Below are positions 9,760 through 17,521 of a stretch of 64,000 nt of DNA, in pieces (within the stretch, counting starts at the first letter, position 1; each line of letters starts with the position of its first letter). The stretch is from Polyangiaceae bacterium. GTDB taxonomy: Bacteria; Myxococcota_A; Polyangia; Polyangiales; Polyangiaceae. The notes under the pieces were generated by a model. That model saw nothing but the letters and a program-made list of their open reading frames with translations, was not told the origin of the DNA and did not search any database. The position numbers were made by a program, and so were the translations under genes. The stretch lies in NCBI GenBank assembly GCA_025936115.1, contig JAICTZ010000014.1:124001-188000 (forward strand), given 5' to 3'.

Positions 9760-9984
9760 GTGGCTTTTCACCACGAGCTGTGCGGGATCGGCATCGGCCG
9801 TGCAAGCGCCGAGCGTTTGGCGCGAGCCGGCGCGCTCGTCGGCCTCGTGAGTCGCACTGCGAACGAGCTCGAAAGCGTGCGTCGCTCGATCGACCTCGTT
9901 CACTTCCTCGCGAGTGATCGCTCGAGCTACATCAACGGCACCGAAGTGTTCATCGACGGCGGGCAATCCCTCGTCGAGGGCTAA
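9760..9984 (+). pseudogene. Short-chain dehydrogenase remnant with large internal deletion
   Basis: One frame reads a Rossmann N-terminal piece (GIGIGRASAERLARAGALVGLVSR, shown here split as GIGIGRASAERLARAG and ALVGLVSR) joined directly to a typical SDR C-terminus (FLASDRSSYINGTEVFIDGG). The whole central part, about 170 residues including the catalytic Ser and YxxxK, is missing. The frame is open and ends in TAA at 9984, so the deletion is in frame, but the product could not be an active oxidoreductase. Upstream sequence back to 9670 stays open without SDR similarity. Confidence 0.7.
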
Positions 9985-9996
9985 GGTCTACCCGAG

Positions 9997-11829
9997 TCAG
10001 CGCACCGACCAGGAGCACAAATGTCCGTCGCCGCCCACGATGATCCGGCCGTTGGCCGAGATCGGGGAGGTGAAGCGGTGCACGCCGTCGCAGGTGCCGC
10101 TCGTGAAGGGGATGGGCTCGCCGGTGTCGCCTTTGAACGCAACCAAGTTCGAGCCGCTCATGAACCAAACCACGGGATCGGCGCCGGCGTCGTTGCTGTT
10201 GGTCGAGATCGGTGAGCGACTGCGCACCTCGTCGTCGCCGCTGTTCATCGTGGCGCACCACATGATCTCGGGCTTGGGTGGGGCGCCCGGCTGCATGCGG
10301 ATACCCATGAGGTTGCCGTCGGACACGGCCCCGCCGGGACAGACCGAGCCAATCTGCGTGCTGATTGCGAGCCAGGCGTCGCTGCCGCTGCGATAGGCGC
10401 TCGGCGCGGTGTAAACCGATTCGTCGTCGGTTGCCGCGACCAGCAGATCGGAGAGCGGCCCACTGCCGGCGAGGTTCGCCGCGTCGAGGAAGTAGACGTG
10501 GCCGGGCTTGGCGGGTGCCGCGAGGAGCTTGCCCGGGGTCGAGCCGGGGACGGTGAACACGGTGGGGCTACACGCGCCGAAGTCCTTGTCGCCCTTGTCC
10601 ATCGGGGACGACCAGATGTCCGGGTAGAAGAGGTTTTTCACGTCGCGGTTCGGCACCGACATGCCGGTGATGCGAATGACTTCTTCGCTGTCCGTCTTGT
10701 CTCGCGTACTCGCGCGGCCGTTGCCCGTGACCACGAACACGCCGTTCCCGTCGGACGGAAGTCCACCTGCTGCCCAGATACCCTCTTGAGTACCGAGCGT
10801 GGCCCAACCTGCTACTCGTGTGGGGTCGCTGGTCTTCACGCTGACGACCCAGCCGTGATAGTCCCCGCCGTCGCCATAGTAGCCGCCGAATGCGACGTAC
10901 AAGACGCCGTCGACCAAGGACAGCGCGCTGCGCTGATTCTGATCCGTGGAGTTGAAGGTGATGCTGCCCGCCGTGACCTTGGAAACGTCCACGGGCCAGC
11001 CGCTGACCTCGGCTCCGCTATCGTCAATCGACAGCGCGTGGATCTCGTGACGCCCGGTGGCCATGGCGGCGGCAACGTAAATCACGCGCTTGGTCGCATC
11101 GATGACGGGTGTGCTGACGATGCCGCGGTTCTTGATGCCGGGACCGGGGCCACCGCTGCGCTGGGCACCGATATTCTCGTGCCAGAGCGTGGCGCCCGTC
11201 GTCTCGTCCAAAGCGTAGACGTCATTTTCCGTGGTGGCGGCGAAGAAGATGCCCTTGCCTGCGGTGCTGCTGGCCAAGAACAAAGGCACGCCGCTCATCT
11301 CACCCGTGAAAGTCGCCTTGAAGTCGGCGTCCAGAGCCATCTTCGCGACGTTGGCGGTCGTGAGCTCAGGGCTGACCCAATGCGCCGTCCGCGCTGCGTC
11401 TCCTCCGCGTTGGGTAACTGATGGATCGACACTCGTGACGACCGTGCCTCCCACGCCGGCCGAGTTCATCGCGCCTCCCGTCGTAGCGCCCGTACCCCCG
11501 GCGGCCGTCGTGTCGCCGCCGCTGCCCGCGGAGGTCGTATCGCCGCCCGCACCGGCGGCCGTGATGTCGCCGCCCGCGCCGGCGGCTGTCGAGTCGCCGC
11601 CAGTGCCCGCGGTGGTCGAGTCGCCGCCAGTGGTCGAGTCAGCGCCAGCGCCCGCCGAAGTGGTCGCGCCGCCCCTTCCCGCCGCCCTCGGGTTCCCGCC
11701 CCTACCGGCATGAGGAGCGCTCGGCGCGCCCGCGCCGCCCCCGGTTCCCGCGCTCGTCCCGCCCTGTGAATCGCACGCGGACCAGGCCGAGAGGAGTACG
11801 GCGGCGCTCAGCAAGCTGCGCGACTTCAC
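9997..11829 (-). CDS. PQQ-like beta-propeller lipoprotein with 9-residue repeat linker
   Basis: 610 residues. A signal peptide with lipobox Cys19 (AWSAC) is followed by a linker of about 120 residues containing GGDSTTAGT-type repeats. From about residue 150 the protein reads as a beta-propeller: repeated blades of the type TPVIDATKRVIYVAA, HEIHALSID, SLVDGVLYVAFGG and GVFVVTGNG, as in PQQ-binding-like repeat proteins. No PQQ-enzyme active site was noticed, so a structural or ligand-binding extracytoplasmic role is more likely than dehydrogenase activity. It ends 13 bp from the SDR remnant stop; the histidine kinase lies 12 bp upstream on the same strand, so the two may be co-transcribed. Confidence 0.8.
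   Translation of the reverse strand: MKSRSLLSAAVLLSAWSACDSQGGTSAGTGGGAGAPSAPHAGRGGNPRAAGRGGATTSAGAGADSTTGGDSTTAGTGGDSTAAGAGGDITAAGAGGDTTSAGSGGDTTAAGGTGATTGGAMNSAGVGGTVVTSVDPSVTQRGGDAARTAHWVSPELTTANVAKMALDADFKATFTGEMSGVPLFLASSTAGKGIFFAATTENDVYALDETTGATLWHENIGAQRSGGPGPGIKNRGIVSTPVIDATKRVIYVAAAMATGRHEIHALSIDDSGAEVSGWPVDVSKVTAGSITFNSTDQNQRSALSLVDGVLYVAFGGYYGDGGDYHGWVVSVKTSDPTRVAGWATLGTQEGIWAAGGLPSDGNGVFVVTGNGRASTRDKTDSEEVIRITGMSVPNRDVKNLFYPDIWSSPMDKGDKDFGACSPTVFTVPGSTPGKLLAAPAKPGHVYFLDAANLAGSGPLSDLLVAATDDESVYTAPSAYRSGSDAWLAISTQIGSVCPGGAVSDGNLMGIRMQPGAPPKPEIMWCATMNSGDDEVRSRSPISTNSNDAGADPVVWFMSGSNLVAFKGDTGEPIPFTSGTCDGVHRFTSPISANGRIIVGGDGHLCSWSVR
11504..11640 (-). repeat. 27-bp coding tandem repeat, about 5 copies
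   Basis: On the minus strand this codes five copies of a 9-residue unit GGD(S/T/I)T(A/T/S)AG(A/T/S) in the linker of the propeller lipoprotein. The DNA copies are close but not identical (gtcgccgcc core every 27 bp), so copy number may vary between strains. Confidence 0.8.
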
Positions 11830-11841
11830 ACTGCGACCTTA

Positions 11842-14517
11842 TCAGCTGCTGCTCGGGCTCGCAGCCGGCGCAGGGGGCTCGGGCGCGCGTGACGCGGCGA
11901 TGCTCGACGGCATCTCGGGATCGAGCGAGGGGAAGACGAAACGGAAACGCGTGCCTTGCCCCGGCTCGCTGTCGACCAGGAGCTTGCCGTTCAAACGCGT
12001 GCAGGCGGCCAGCACGGCGGACAATCCGACGCCCCGGCCCGACGTCTCCGTCACGCGTGAGGCAGTGCTCACTCCGTCCGTGGTCAGTGCGCGGATGAGA
12101 TCCGCGCGCGTCGCCACCGGCAATCCAGCGGCTCGGGCTCGATCGGCCAATCGCCTCCAATTGATGCCGCGGCCGTCGTCCTTGATCTCGATGACGAGCG
12201 CGCTCGCATCCGAAACGGCGCTGAGCTCGACGCGCGTCCGAGGCGGCTTCCCACGGCGCGCGCGCTCTTCCAGGCTGCCGACGCCGTGATCGATCGTATT
12301 TCTGACGACGTGCGCGAAGCTCGACCAAAATTCGCGAAATGGTTCGCTCGGTAGCCGGACTTCGTTGGCGTGAATGACTACCTCGGGCACAGGTTTGTCC
12401 AGCCGTAACGCGAGCGCCTGGAGTTGCTCCTCGACACGTACGAAGCGGAGCCGAACGGGCTCGCGCTGCCAGCGTACGAACCAGCTTTCGATCACGGAAT
12501 GTGGAGCTCCGTCACGCAACGCGGCGAGCGCCCGCTCGAAATCGGCGCGCGGCACCTCCAGCGCTTGGCCCATGCCTTCGCCGAGCAGCGGCGTGATCTT
12601 GGCCGCGTAGTCGCCCCATACACGCAACAAGAGCGCCAGCGCCTTGTCTGCCGATTCCGTGTCGCCTTCGACGAGCGCGCCCTCGAGCTCGTGGGCGGCC
12701 TCCGACACCGAACGAATGTCGTAAAGGGCTGCGTTGCCTTTCAGCGTGTGCAGAGCCCGCCTGCGCTCGACATCTTCGGCGGCTGCGTCTCGAATGCGCT
12801 CGACGAGCTCTTGCGCTTCGCCGAAAAATTGACAGAACCCCGCGCGATCCTGCGTCAGGCGTTGGAAGCTCTTGATTTGCTCGCGTTGCAGCGCTTCGGC
12901 GCGCTTGGCGGCGATCTCGGCCGTGACGTCGCGCACGACGAGGAGCGCTCCGTCGGCCTTGCCCTCGCGCAGCACGGGGCGCGTCGCCAGCTCGTACTGG
13001 CGATTGCCGACGTGCAGTGTTTTCGGCATTTGAGCGGCCGCAACGTCCGGCGGCAGGAACCCGTCCGTCAGCTGCTCGTAGCCGATGGCGAGAGCGTCCG
13101 CCATCACGGCATCGTGCGCGCCGAGCACGGAATGGAACGGCGCGCCGGCCGGTGGCTCGCCGAACACCCGCGCAAAGGGGCGCGAGCACTCCTCGAGTAA
13201 CTTGCCCTGCGCGTCGACCATCGCGAGCCCCTCCTCGACGTTGTCGAGCACGAGTCGCATCTGGTCGTTGCGCTTCGACAGCTCTTCGGTTCTCGCCTCG
13301 ACGACCGCTTCCAGGTTCTCGCGGTGGTTCTGCAGCTCCCGATCGCGCTCCTGGATGCCCGAGAGCATGGAGTTGAAGGCGTCCGTCAGCGCTCCGATTT
13401 CGTCCTGGCTAGTCTTGCGGGCGCGCACGCTAAAGTCGCGATTTTGCTGGACCGCACTGGCGGCCTCGTAGAGCACTCCGACGCTGCGGGTCATGCTGCT
13501 CGCGACCGCCCAGGCGAGCAGCGTCGAAATCAACAGCACGCCGCCCGCTAGGCCTACACCGAGCCGAATCGCCTTGCGCGTTTCGAGCATCTTCTTGGCG
13601 ACGGCACGTTGCACCGCCGCGGCCATGCCGTCCTCCAGGGCTCGGAGCGCACGCATTTTGTCGCTCTCGAGCTCGAACCAGGTCCGCGCGTCGATCTCGA
13701 GTGAGCCGTCGGCCGCGTCGAGCGCGACTTTGCGCATGGCGAGCGTCCGCTCCGCACGAGGACCGCTCAGCACGGCTTGAAAGCGCGCGTAGTCCTCGCG
13801 GCCCGCGGCGGCGCGCAGGGCCGACGTGTACACGTCCTGCTCGGTCAAGAGGCTCACGAAGAAGCGGAAGGTCCCCGGCGGAAACTCCTTCTTGGCGAAC
13901 ACGAAGCTCAGAAGCGCATGCTCGCGGCTCGTCTGCTCGATGACCTGCATTGCCGCGACGAGGCGCGAAATACTCAACATGAGCTCGCCGTCGTCGGTGA
14001 GCTGGCTCAGGGTGCTCGTGGCGGCAATCAGCGAATGAATCGTGCGACTATGGAATTCGAGATAATCGTAGAGCTCGAAAGCGGGGGATCGCACTTTCGC
14101 GCGCAGCTGCGAGAGCTCTGCGAGCTCACTCCTCGCCGCCTCGAGATTCTCGCGCAATGCGGCCGGCAGGGCGGACGCGTCGCGCTCCGCGAGGAATGCC
14201 GCGAGCGAGCTAAGAGCCCTGTCGGTGTGCTGCTCCTGCCGTTCGAGGTCGCGGCCGTCCGCGTCACCGATACCGCTTCGAAAGGCCGCTTCGCTGCGCT
14301 CGGACTGCAACTCATGCACGACCCGCGCCACTCGTTCGGTCAGCTGGACGAGATCTTCGACTGAGCCTATCGCCTTGGCGGTTTCGGCCCGCCGCTGCGC
14401 GTCGCGCGCGATCAGAGCGGACAGCATGAGCGCACCGAGCACCGGCACGCCGGCGAGCAACGCCAGCTTGAACCTGACGTTCAGGCGATTGAAAAGCCAC
14501 ATGCGTTCGCTGCCCAA
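11842..14517 (-). CDS. NIT-HAMP-PAS-Hpt-CheA-like sensor histidine kinase
   Basis: 891 residues. Two transmembrane segments (about 17-36 and 319-340) flank a helical extracytoplasmic domain with LQSERSEAAFR near its start, resembling the NIT (nitrate/nitrite-sensing) fold. A HAMP domain (341-392), coiled coil and PAS domain (415-535) follow. Instead of a standard HisKA domain there is an Hpt segment with His590 in RRALHTLKGNAAL, then a CheA-type ATPase: N-box HVVRNTIDHGVGSLEERARRG, DDGRGI at 780-785 and GRGVGLSAV. The C-terminus is Pro/Ser-rich. No CheW-like domain or receiver is seen, and no CheY neighbour. It most likely phosphorylates a response regulator elsewhere. The ligand being nitrate is not shown; NIT domains are diverse. 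Confidence 0.87.
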   Translation of the reverse strand: MGSERMWLFNRLNVRFKLALLAGVPVLGALMLSALIARDAQRRAETAKAIGSVEDLVQLTERVARVVHELQSERSEAAFRSGIGDADGRDLERQEQHTDRALSSLAAFLAERDASALPAALRENLEAARSELAELSQLRAKVRSPAFELYDYLEFHSRTIHSLIAATSTLSQLTDDGELMLSISRLVAAMQVIEQTSREHALLSFVFAKKEFPPGTFRFFVSLLTEQDVYTSALRAAAGREDYARFQAVLSGPRAERTLAMRKVALDAADGSLEIDARTWFELESDKMRALRALEDGMAAAVQRAVAKKMLETRKAIRLGVGLAGGVLLISTLLAWAVASSMTRSVGVLYEAASAVQQNRDFSVRARKTSQDEIGALTDAFNSMLSGIQERDRELQNHRENLEAVVEARTEELSKRNDQMRLVLDNVEEGLAMVDAQGKLLEECSRPFARVFGEPPAGAPFHSVLGAHDAVMADALAIGYEQLTDGFLPPDVAAAQMPKTLHVGNRQYELATRPVLREGKADGALLVVRDVTAEIAAKRAEALQREQIKSFQRLTQDRAGFCQFFGEAQELVERIRDAAAEDVERRRALHTLKGNAALYDIRSVSEAAHELEGALVEGDTESADKALALLLRVWGDYAAKITPLLGEGMGQALEVPRADFERALAALRDGAPHSVIESWFVRWQREPVRLRFVRVEEQLQALALRLDKPVPEVVIHANEVRLPSEPFREFWSSFAHVVRNTIDHGVGSLEERARRGKPPRTRVELSAVSDASALVIEIKDDGRGINWRRLADRARAAGLPVATRADLIRALTTDGVSTASRVTETSGRGVGLSAVLAACTRLNGKLLVDSEPGQGTRFRFVFPSLDPEMPSSIAASRAPEPPAPAASPSSS

Positions 14518-14606
14518 GAACCCTACGGCACGGTCCCGTCGCGAATCAAGGCGCCGCGGTGGGGACCCAGGCTGCGTTCACCCACATTTGCCTTCATTGG
14601 ACTCTG

Positions 14607-14640
14607 TTGGTGGCTAACCAATAGGCCGATCGACCATTTG
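14607..14640 (+). promoter_or_regulatory. Inverted repeat and GGCCGATCG operator-like site
   Basis: Upstream of the Cys-rich lipoprotein-porin-PstS operon, TTGGT-N5-ACCAA (14607-14621) is followed by ATAGGCCGATCGACCAT (14621-14637). The second element shares its core GGCCGATCG with the perfect palindrome at 17391 in front of the next gene. Common control of the two units is possible; function is inferred only from symmetry and position. Confidence 0.35.
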
Positions 14641-14686
14641 ATTAATTCTAGTCTTTCATGAACTCGTGTGCTTATCTGCCGACGCC

Positions 14687-15349
14687 ATGCGAGAGAGAAG
14701 ACACCCGCTCGGCCGCTGGATCGGCTTAATAGGGCTCGGACTGACGGCGCAAATGCTGCCCAGCTGTCTCTACGACAGCAACCACCGCTGCGGCGACACC
14801 ATGGTCCAGGAGGGAGAAGGGGACAGCACGCGCTGTGTGTGTCCTGAAGGCTCCTACAACTCGGGCACCGCCTGCGTTCAGTGCGGAGAGCACGAGGTTG
14901 CGACGGCGACTTCCTGTGACTGCGAGCCCGGCTACAGTCGCCCTGGCGAGGGTCAGGCTTGCGCGGAAACGCCGGAGGGGCTCGGCGCCGAGTGCGACCC
15001 CGCGGCATCCAGCTGCAGCGCGCCGTATGACCATTGTGAACCGGCGAGCGATTCGGGCTATTGCACGACGAGCGGCTGCACGACGGCCGACGACTGCGAG
15101 GGCGGCTACGCCTGCAACGCCATGTCGGTCTGCCAGCGGCCGCCCGTCGGCCAGGGCAAGCCGTGCACGTCACCTGACGACTGCGCGGAGACGGAAGCCA
15201 TCTTCTGCGATTCGTTCATGACTCACGCCTGCCTCGTGCAGGGCTGCAGCTTGGATCCCGACGATTGTTTTGCGGGATATGAATGCTGTGATCTCTCGAT
15301 GTTCGGTATTCCGCAGATCTGCGTACCAAAGGGGACGTGCCCAACATGA
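14687..15349 (+). CDS. Cys-rich EGF-like lipoprotein
   Basis: 220 residues from ATG 14687; an in-frame GTG at 14666 would only extend the signal peptide. Lipobox Cys27 lies in QMLPSC. The mature part is Cys-rich with short EGF/thrombospondin-like spacings such as CVCPEGSYNSGTACVQCGEH and CDCEPGYSRPGEGQAC, then clusters like CTTADDCEGGYACN and CTSPDDCAETEAIFC, all expected to be disulfide-bonded outside the cytoplasm. The stop overlaps the porin start (ATGA at 15346), so the two are co-translated. It may act as an envelope accessory of the porin; no enzymatic motif is present. Confidence 0.75.
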   Translation: MRERRHPLGRWIGLIGLGLTAQMLPSCLYDSNHRCGDTMVQEGEGDSTRCVCPEGSYNSGTACVQCGEHEVATATSCDCEPGYSRPGEGQACAETPEGLGAECDPAASSCSAPYDHCEPASDSGYCTTSGCTTADDCEGGYACNAMSVCQRPPVGQGKPCTSPDDCAETEAIFCDSFMTHACLVQGCSLDPDDCFAGYECCDLSMFGIPQICVPKGTCPT

Positions 15350-16800
15350 GCCGTGCATTAGGACGTTTAGTTCGCCAACGGAGTGCCTGCTCGGCTCTCT
15401 GCTCGGTCATGGCCCTGTCGAGCTCGGCGTGGGCCCAAACCGCGCCGCCCGCGGACGTGCCGGTGAAACCGGCCGACACGACCCCGCTCGTGCCGGCAGC
15501 GGCCACCTCCACGACTGCCGCCGCCCCCGCGCCGGTAGCACCTGCGCCCACGACCGCTGCGCCCGCGGCCACCGCGCCGTCTGCCGCGGAGACCGCAGCA
15601 GCAACCGCAGCAGCTGCGGAAGACGATAGCGCGGTCAACGAACAGCTCGTCGCGGACGCCGCCGGCAAGGCATCCGGTGACGAGTACAAGCTCGACATCT
15701 ACGGCTTCGCGGATTTCACCTACACCCACCTCCTCAACAAGTTCTACAGCGGCCCCCCCTACAACAGCTTCGCCGTCGGCAACCTGAACGTCTATCTTGC
15801 GTCCGACCTCGGCAGCAAGTTTCACAGCTTGGCGGAAGTGCGCTTCACCTACCTGCCGAACGGGAGCACAGCCTTCGGGCCGACCGGGACGACGACGCGC
15901 ACCGACACCACGGTGGGCGACTACGCCGATATCGGTCGCCCCGTCCGCTGGGGAGGCATCGTCATCGAACGGGCCTGGCTCGAGTACGCGGCCCATCCAC
16001 TGCTCAACATTCGCGCCGGTCACTGGCTCACCCCGTACGGTATCTGGAACGTCGATCACGGCTCGCCGACCATCATCGGCGTGCAGCGGCCCTACATCGT
16101 CGGTGACCAGCTGCTCCCGCAGTCGCAAACGGGCCTCGAGCTTTACGGTAAGCACGACTTTTCCGCGTTCGAGCTCGGTTACCATCTGACGCTTTCGAAC
16201 GGACGCGGTCCGATCGACACCTATCAAGATCTCAACAACAACAAGGCCATCGGCGGACGCTTGTTCATGCACGCCGACACGCCCGCGGGCTCCGTCACCC
16301 TCGGCGGGTCGTTTTACACCGGGCGCTACACGGATCGTGTCCAGCAGCTCGTGATCAACCCCGACGGCACGGGGGCCTTCGCCTTTCCGATCACCCAGGA
16401 TTACCACGAGGTCAGTTACGCGGCGGACCTCAAGTGGGAGTACGCGGGAGCTTTGGTGCAAAGCGAGTTCATCCTGAATCAAATCAGGTACAACGACCCG
16501 CGCCCGCCGCTACTTGGCGGCACCGGCTTCGTGCCCGACACGCAGCGCTGGGGTGTTTACGGACTGGCCGGCTACCGTTTCGACTTTCTCGGGACGATGC
16601 CGTATGCCGAGCTCGAGTACTACGATTCTGGCCCGGCCTTGTTGGGTAAGTCGGCCGATGTCATCGGCGGTCTCAACATTCGACCTACCGGTCGTGTCGT
16701 CTTGAAGGCGCAGTATATCTACGCGTGGTTCCCGGGTTCAAACCTGCCGCCCGACAGCCACTACAACGTGTTGAACTTCCAGGCCGCGTGGAGCTTCTGA
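15346..16800 (+). CDS. Outer-membrane beta-barrel porin-like protein
   Basis: 484 residues. A signal peptide (AWAQ junction near residue 30) precedes an Ala/Thr/Pro-rich stretch of about 70 residues, possibly a periplasmic spacer. From about residue 110 the sequence alternates as amphipathic beta-strands with aromatic girdles (LDIYGFADFTYTHLL, HPLLNIRAGHWLTPYG, RWGVYGLAGYRF) and it ends in AAWSF, the terminal Phe used for outer-membrane insertion. LNIRAGHWLTPYGIWN resembles trimeric porin families that bind anions. Gene order with a PstS-like protein 1 bp downstream suggests uptake of an oxyanion such as phosphate, but the substrate is not proven. Confidence 0.82.
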   Translation: MSRALGRLVRQRSACSALCSVMALSSSAWAQTAPPADVPVKPADTTPLVPAAATSTTAAAPAPVAPAPTTAAPAATAPSAAETAAATAAAAEDDSAVNEQLVADAAGKASGDEYKLDIYGFADFTYTHLLNKFYSGPPYNSFAVGNLNVYLASDLGSKFHSLAEVRFTYLPNGSTAFGPTGTTTRTDTTVGDYADIGRPVRWGGIVIERAWLEYAAHPLLNIRAGHWLTPYGIWNVDHGSPTIIGVQRPYIVGDQLLPQSQTGLELYGKHDFSAFELGYHLTLSNGRGPIDTYQDLNNNKAIGGRLFMHADTPAGSVTLGGSFYTGRYTDRVQQLVINPDGTGAFAFPITQDYHEVSYAADLKWEYAGALVQSEFILNQIRYNDPRPPLLGGTGFVPDTQRWGVYGLAGYRFDFLGTMPYAELEYYDSGPALLGKSADVIGGLNIRPTGRVVLKAQYIYAWFPGSNLPPDSHYNVLNFQAAWSF

Positions 16801-16801
16801 C

Positions 16802-17335
16802 ATGATTACTCGAAGGCTATTTCTGACCTCCGGTGCCGCTCTCGTATCGCCCCTGTTCATTCCCGCGGGAGTCGGGGAGGCCGCTACTCTCGAGGAAATG
16901 CTCGCCGTCGTCGCAGCGAAGGACGGCGGAATGGACGGGTTTTCCCTGCATCAGCTCAAGCGCGCCTACCTCGGGGACGACGTGCAAGGCCCCCATGGGA
17001 AGATCATCCCCTTGAATCGCGAGCCGAAGGGACCCGAACGGGTCGGCTTCGACCGTTCGGTGCTCGACATGAGCCCCGACGCCGTGGCGCGCTATTGGAT
17101 CGATCGCAAAATCCGCGGACAGTCGGCCGCACCCAAAGCGATCGAGCCGGGGTCAATTCTGCAGAAGGTGGTAGCGCGGCTGCCGGGGGCGATTGGCTAC
17201 GTGCGCGCACATGAGGTCACTTCCGACGTGAAGGTGTTACTCATCGACGGTAAGAAGCCCGGCGATGCCGGCTATCCAATCCTCGCGGAAGGCCCCACAC
17301 GCGCGCAGGCCGAAAACCGCTTGATGGTGTTCTGA
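16802..17335 (+). CDS. PstS-like periplasmic substrate-binding protein, Tat-type signal
   Basis: 177 residues. The N-terminus MITRRLFLTSGAALVSPLF contains TRRLFL, close to the twin-arginine SRRxFLK signal. The body matches short phosphate-binding-protein-like domains: FSLHQLKRAYLGD, IIPLNREP, RVGFDRSVLDMSPDAVARYW and the glycine-rich LPGAIGYV near the C-terminus. It is shorter than full PstS (about 320 residues) and resembles the stand-alone PstS-like domains found beside porins. It starts 1 bp after the porin stop, so it belongs to the same transcript. No ABC permease or ATPase is nearby, so it may deliver ligand to a distant transporter or act with the porin. The stop lies in an 11-bp tandem duplication (TTCTGAGCCGA twice). 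Confidence 0.78.
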   Translation: MITRRLFLTSGAALVSPLFIPAGVGEAATLEEMLAVVAAKDGGMDGFSLHQLKRAYLGDDVQGPHGKIIPLNREPKGPERVGFDRSVLDMSPDAVARYWIDRKIRGQSAAPKAIEPGSILQKVVARLPGAIGYVRAHEVTSDVKVLLIDGKKPGDAGYPILAEGPTRAQAENRLMVF

Positions 17336-17390
17336 GCCGATTCTGAGCCGATATAGAGTTCGGTAGTTCCGCGCCGGCTGTACTCGCCGG

Positions 17391-17412
17391 ATATGGGCCG
17401 ATCGGCCCATAT
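17391..17412 (+). promoter_or_regulatory. Perfect 22-bp palindrome overlapping a -35-like TTGACA
   Basis: The half-site ATATGGGCCGA is followed directly by its exact reverse complement TCGGCCCATAT. A TTGACA (17412-17417) begins at its last base, about 105 bp before the tannase-like gene; no strong -10 was found at the right distance. The layout suits a repressor that covers the -35 box. Its core is shared with the site at 14621. Confidence 0.5.
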
Positions 17413-17521
17413 TGACAAATCGCCTCCTCGTGGTGCTTAGTTAAGACTCACGTCGCGAGCGGAGCTTTCCACTCTCGGGTTGCTCTGACACGCGACGCTG
17501 CATCACTGCTGGAGGCGTTGC

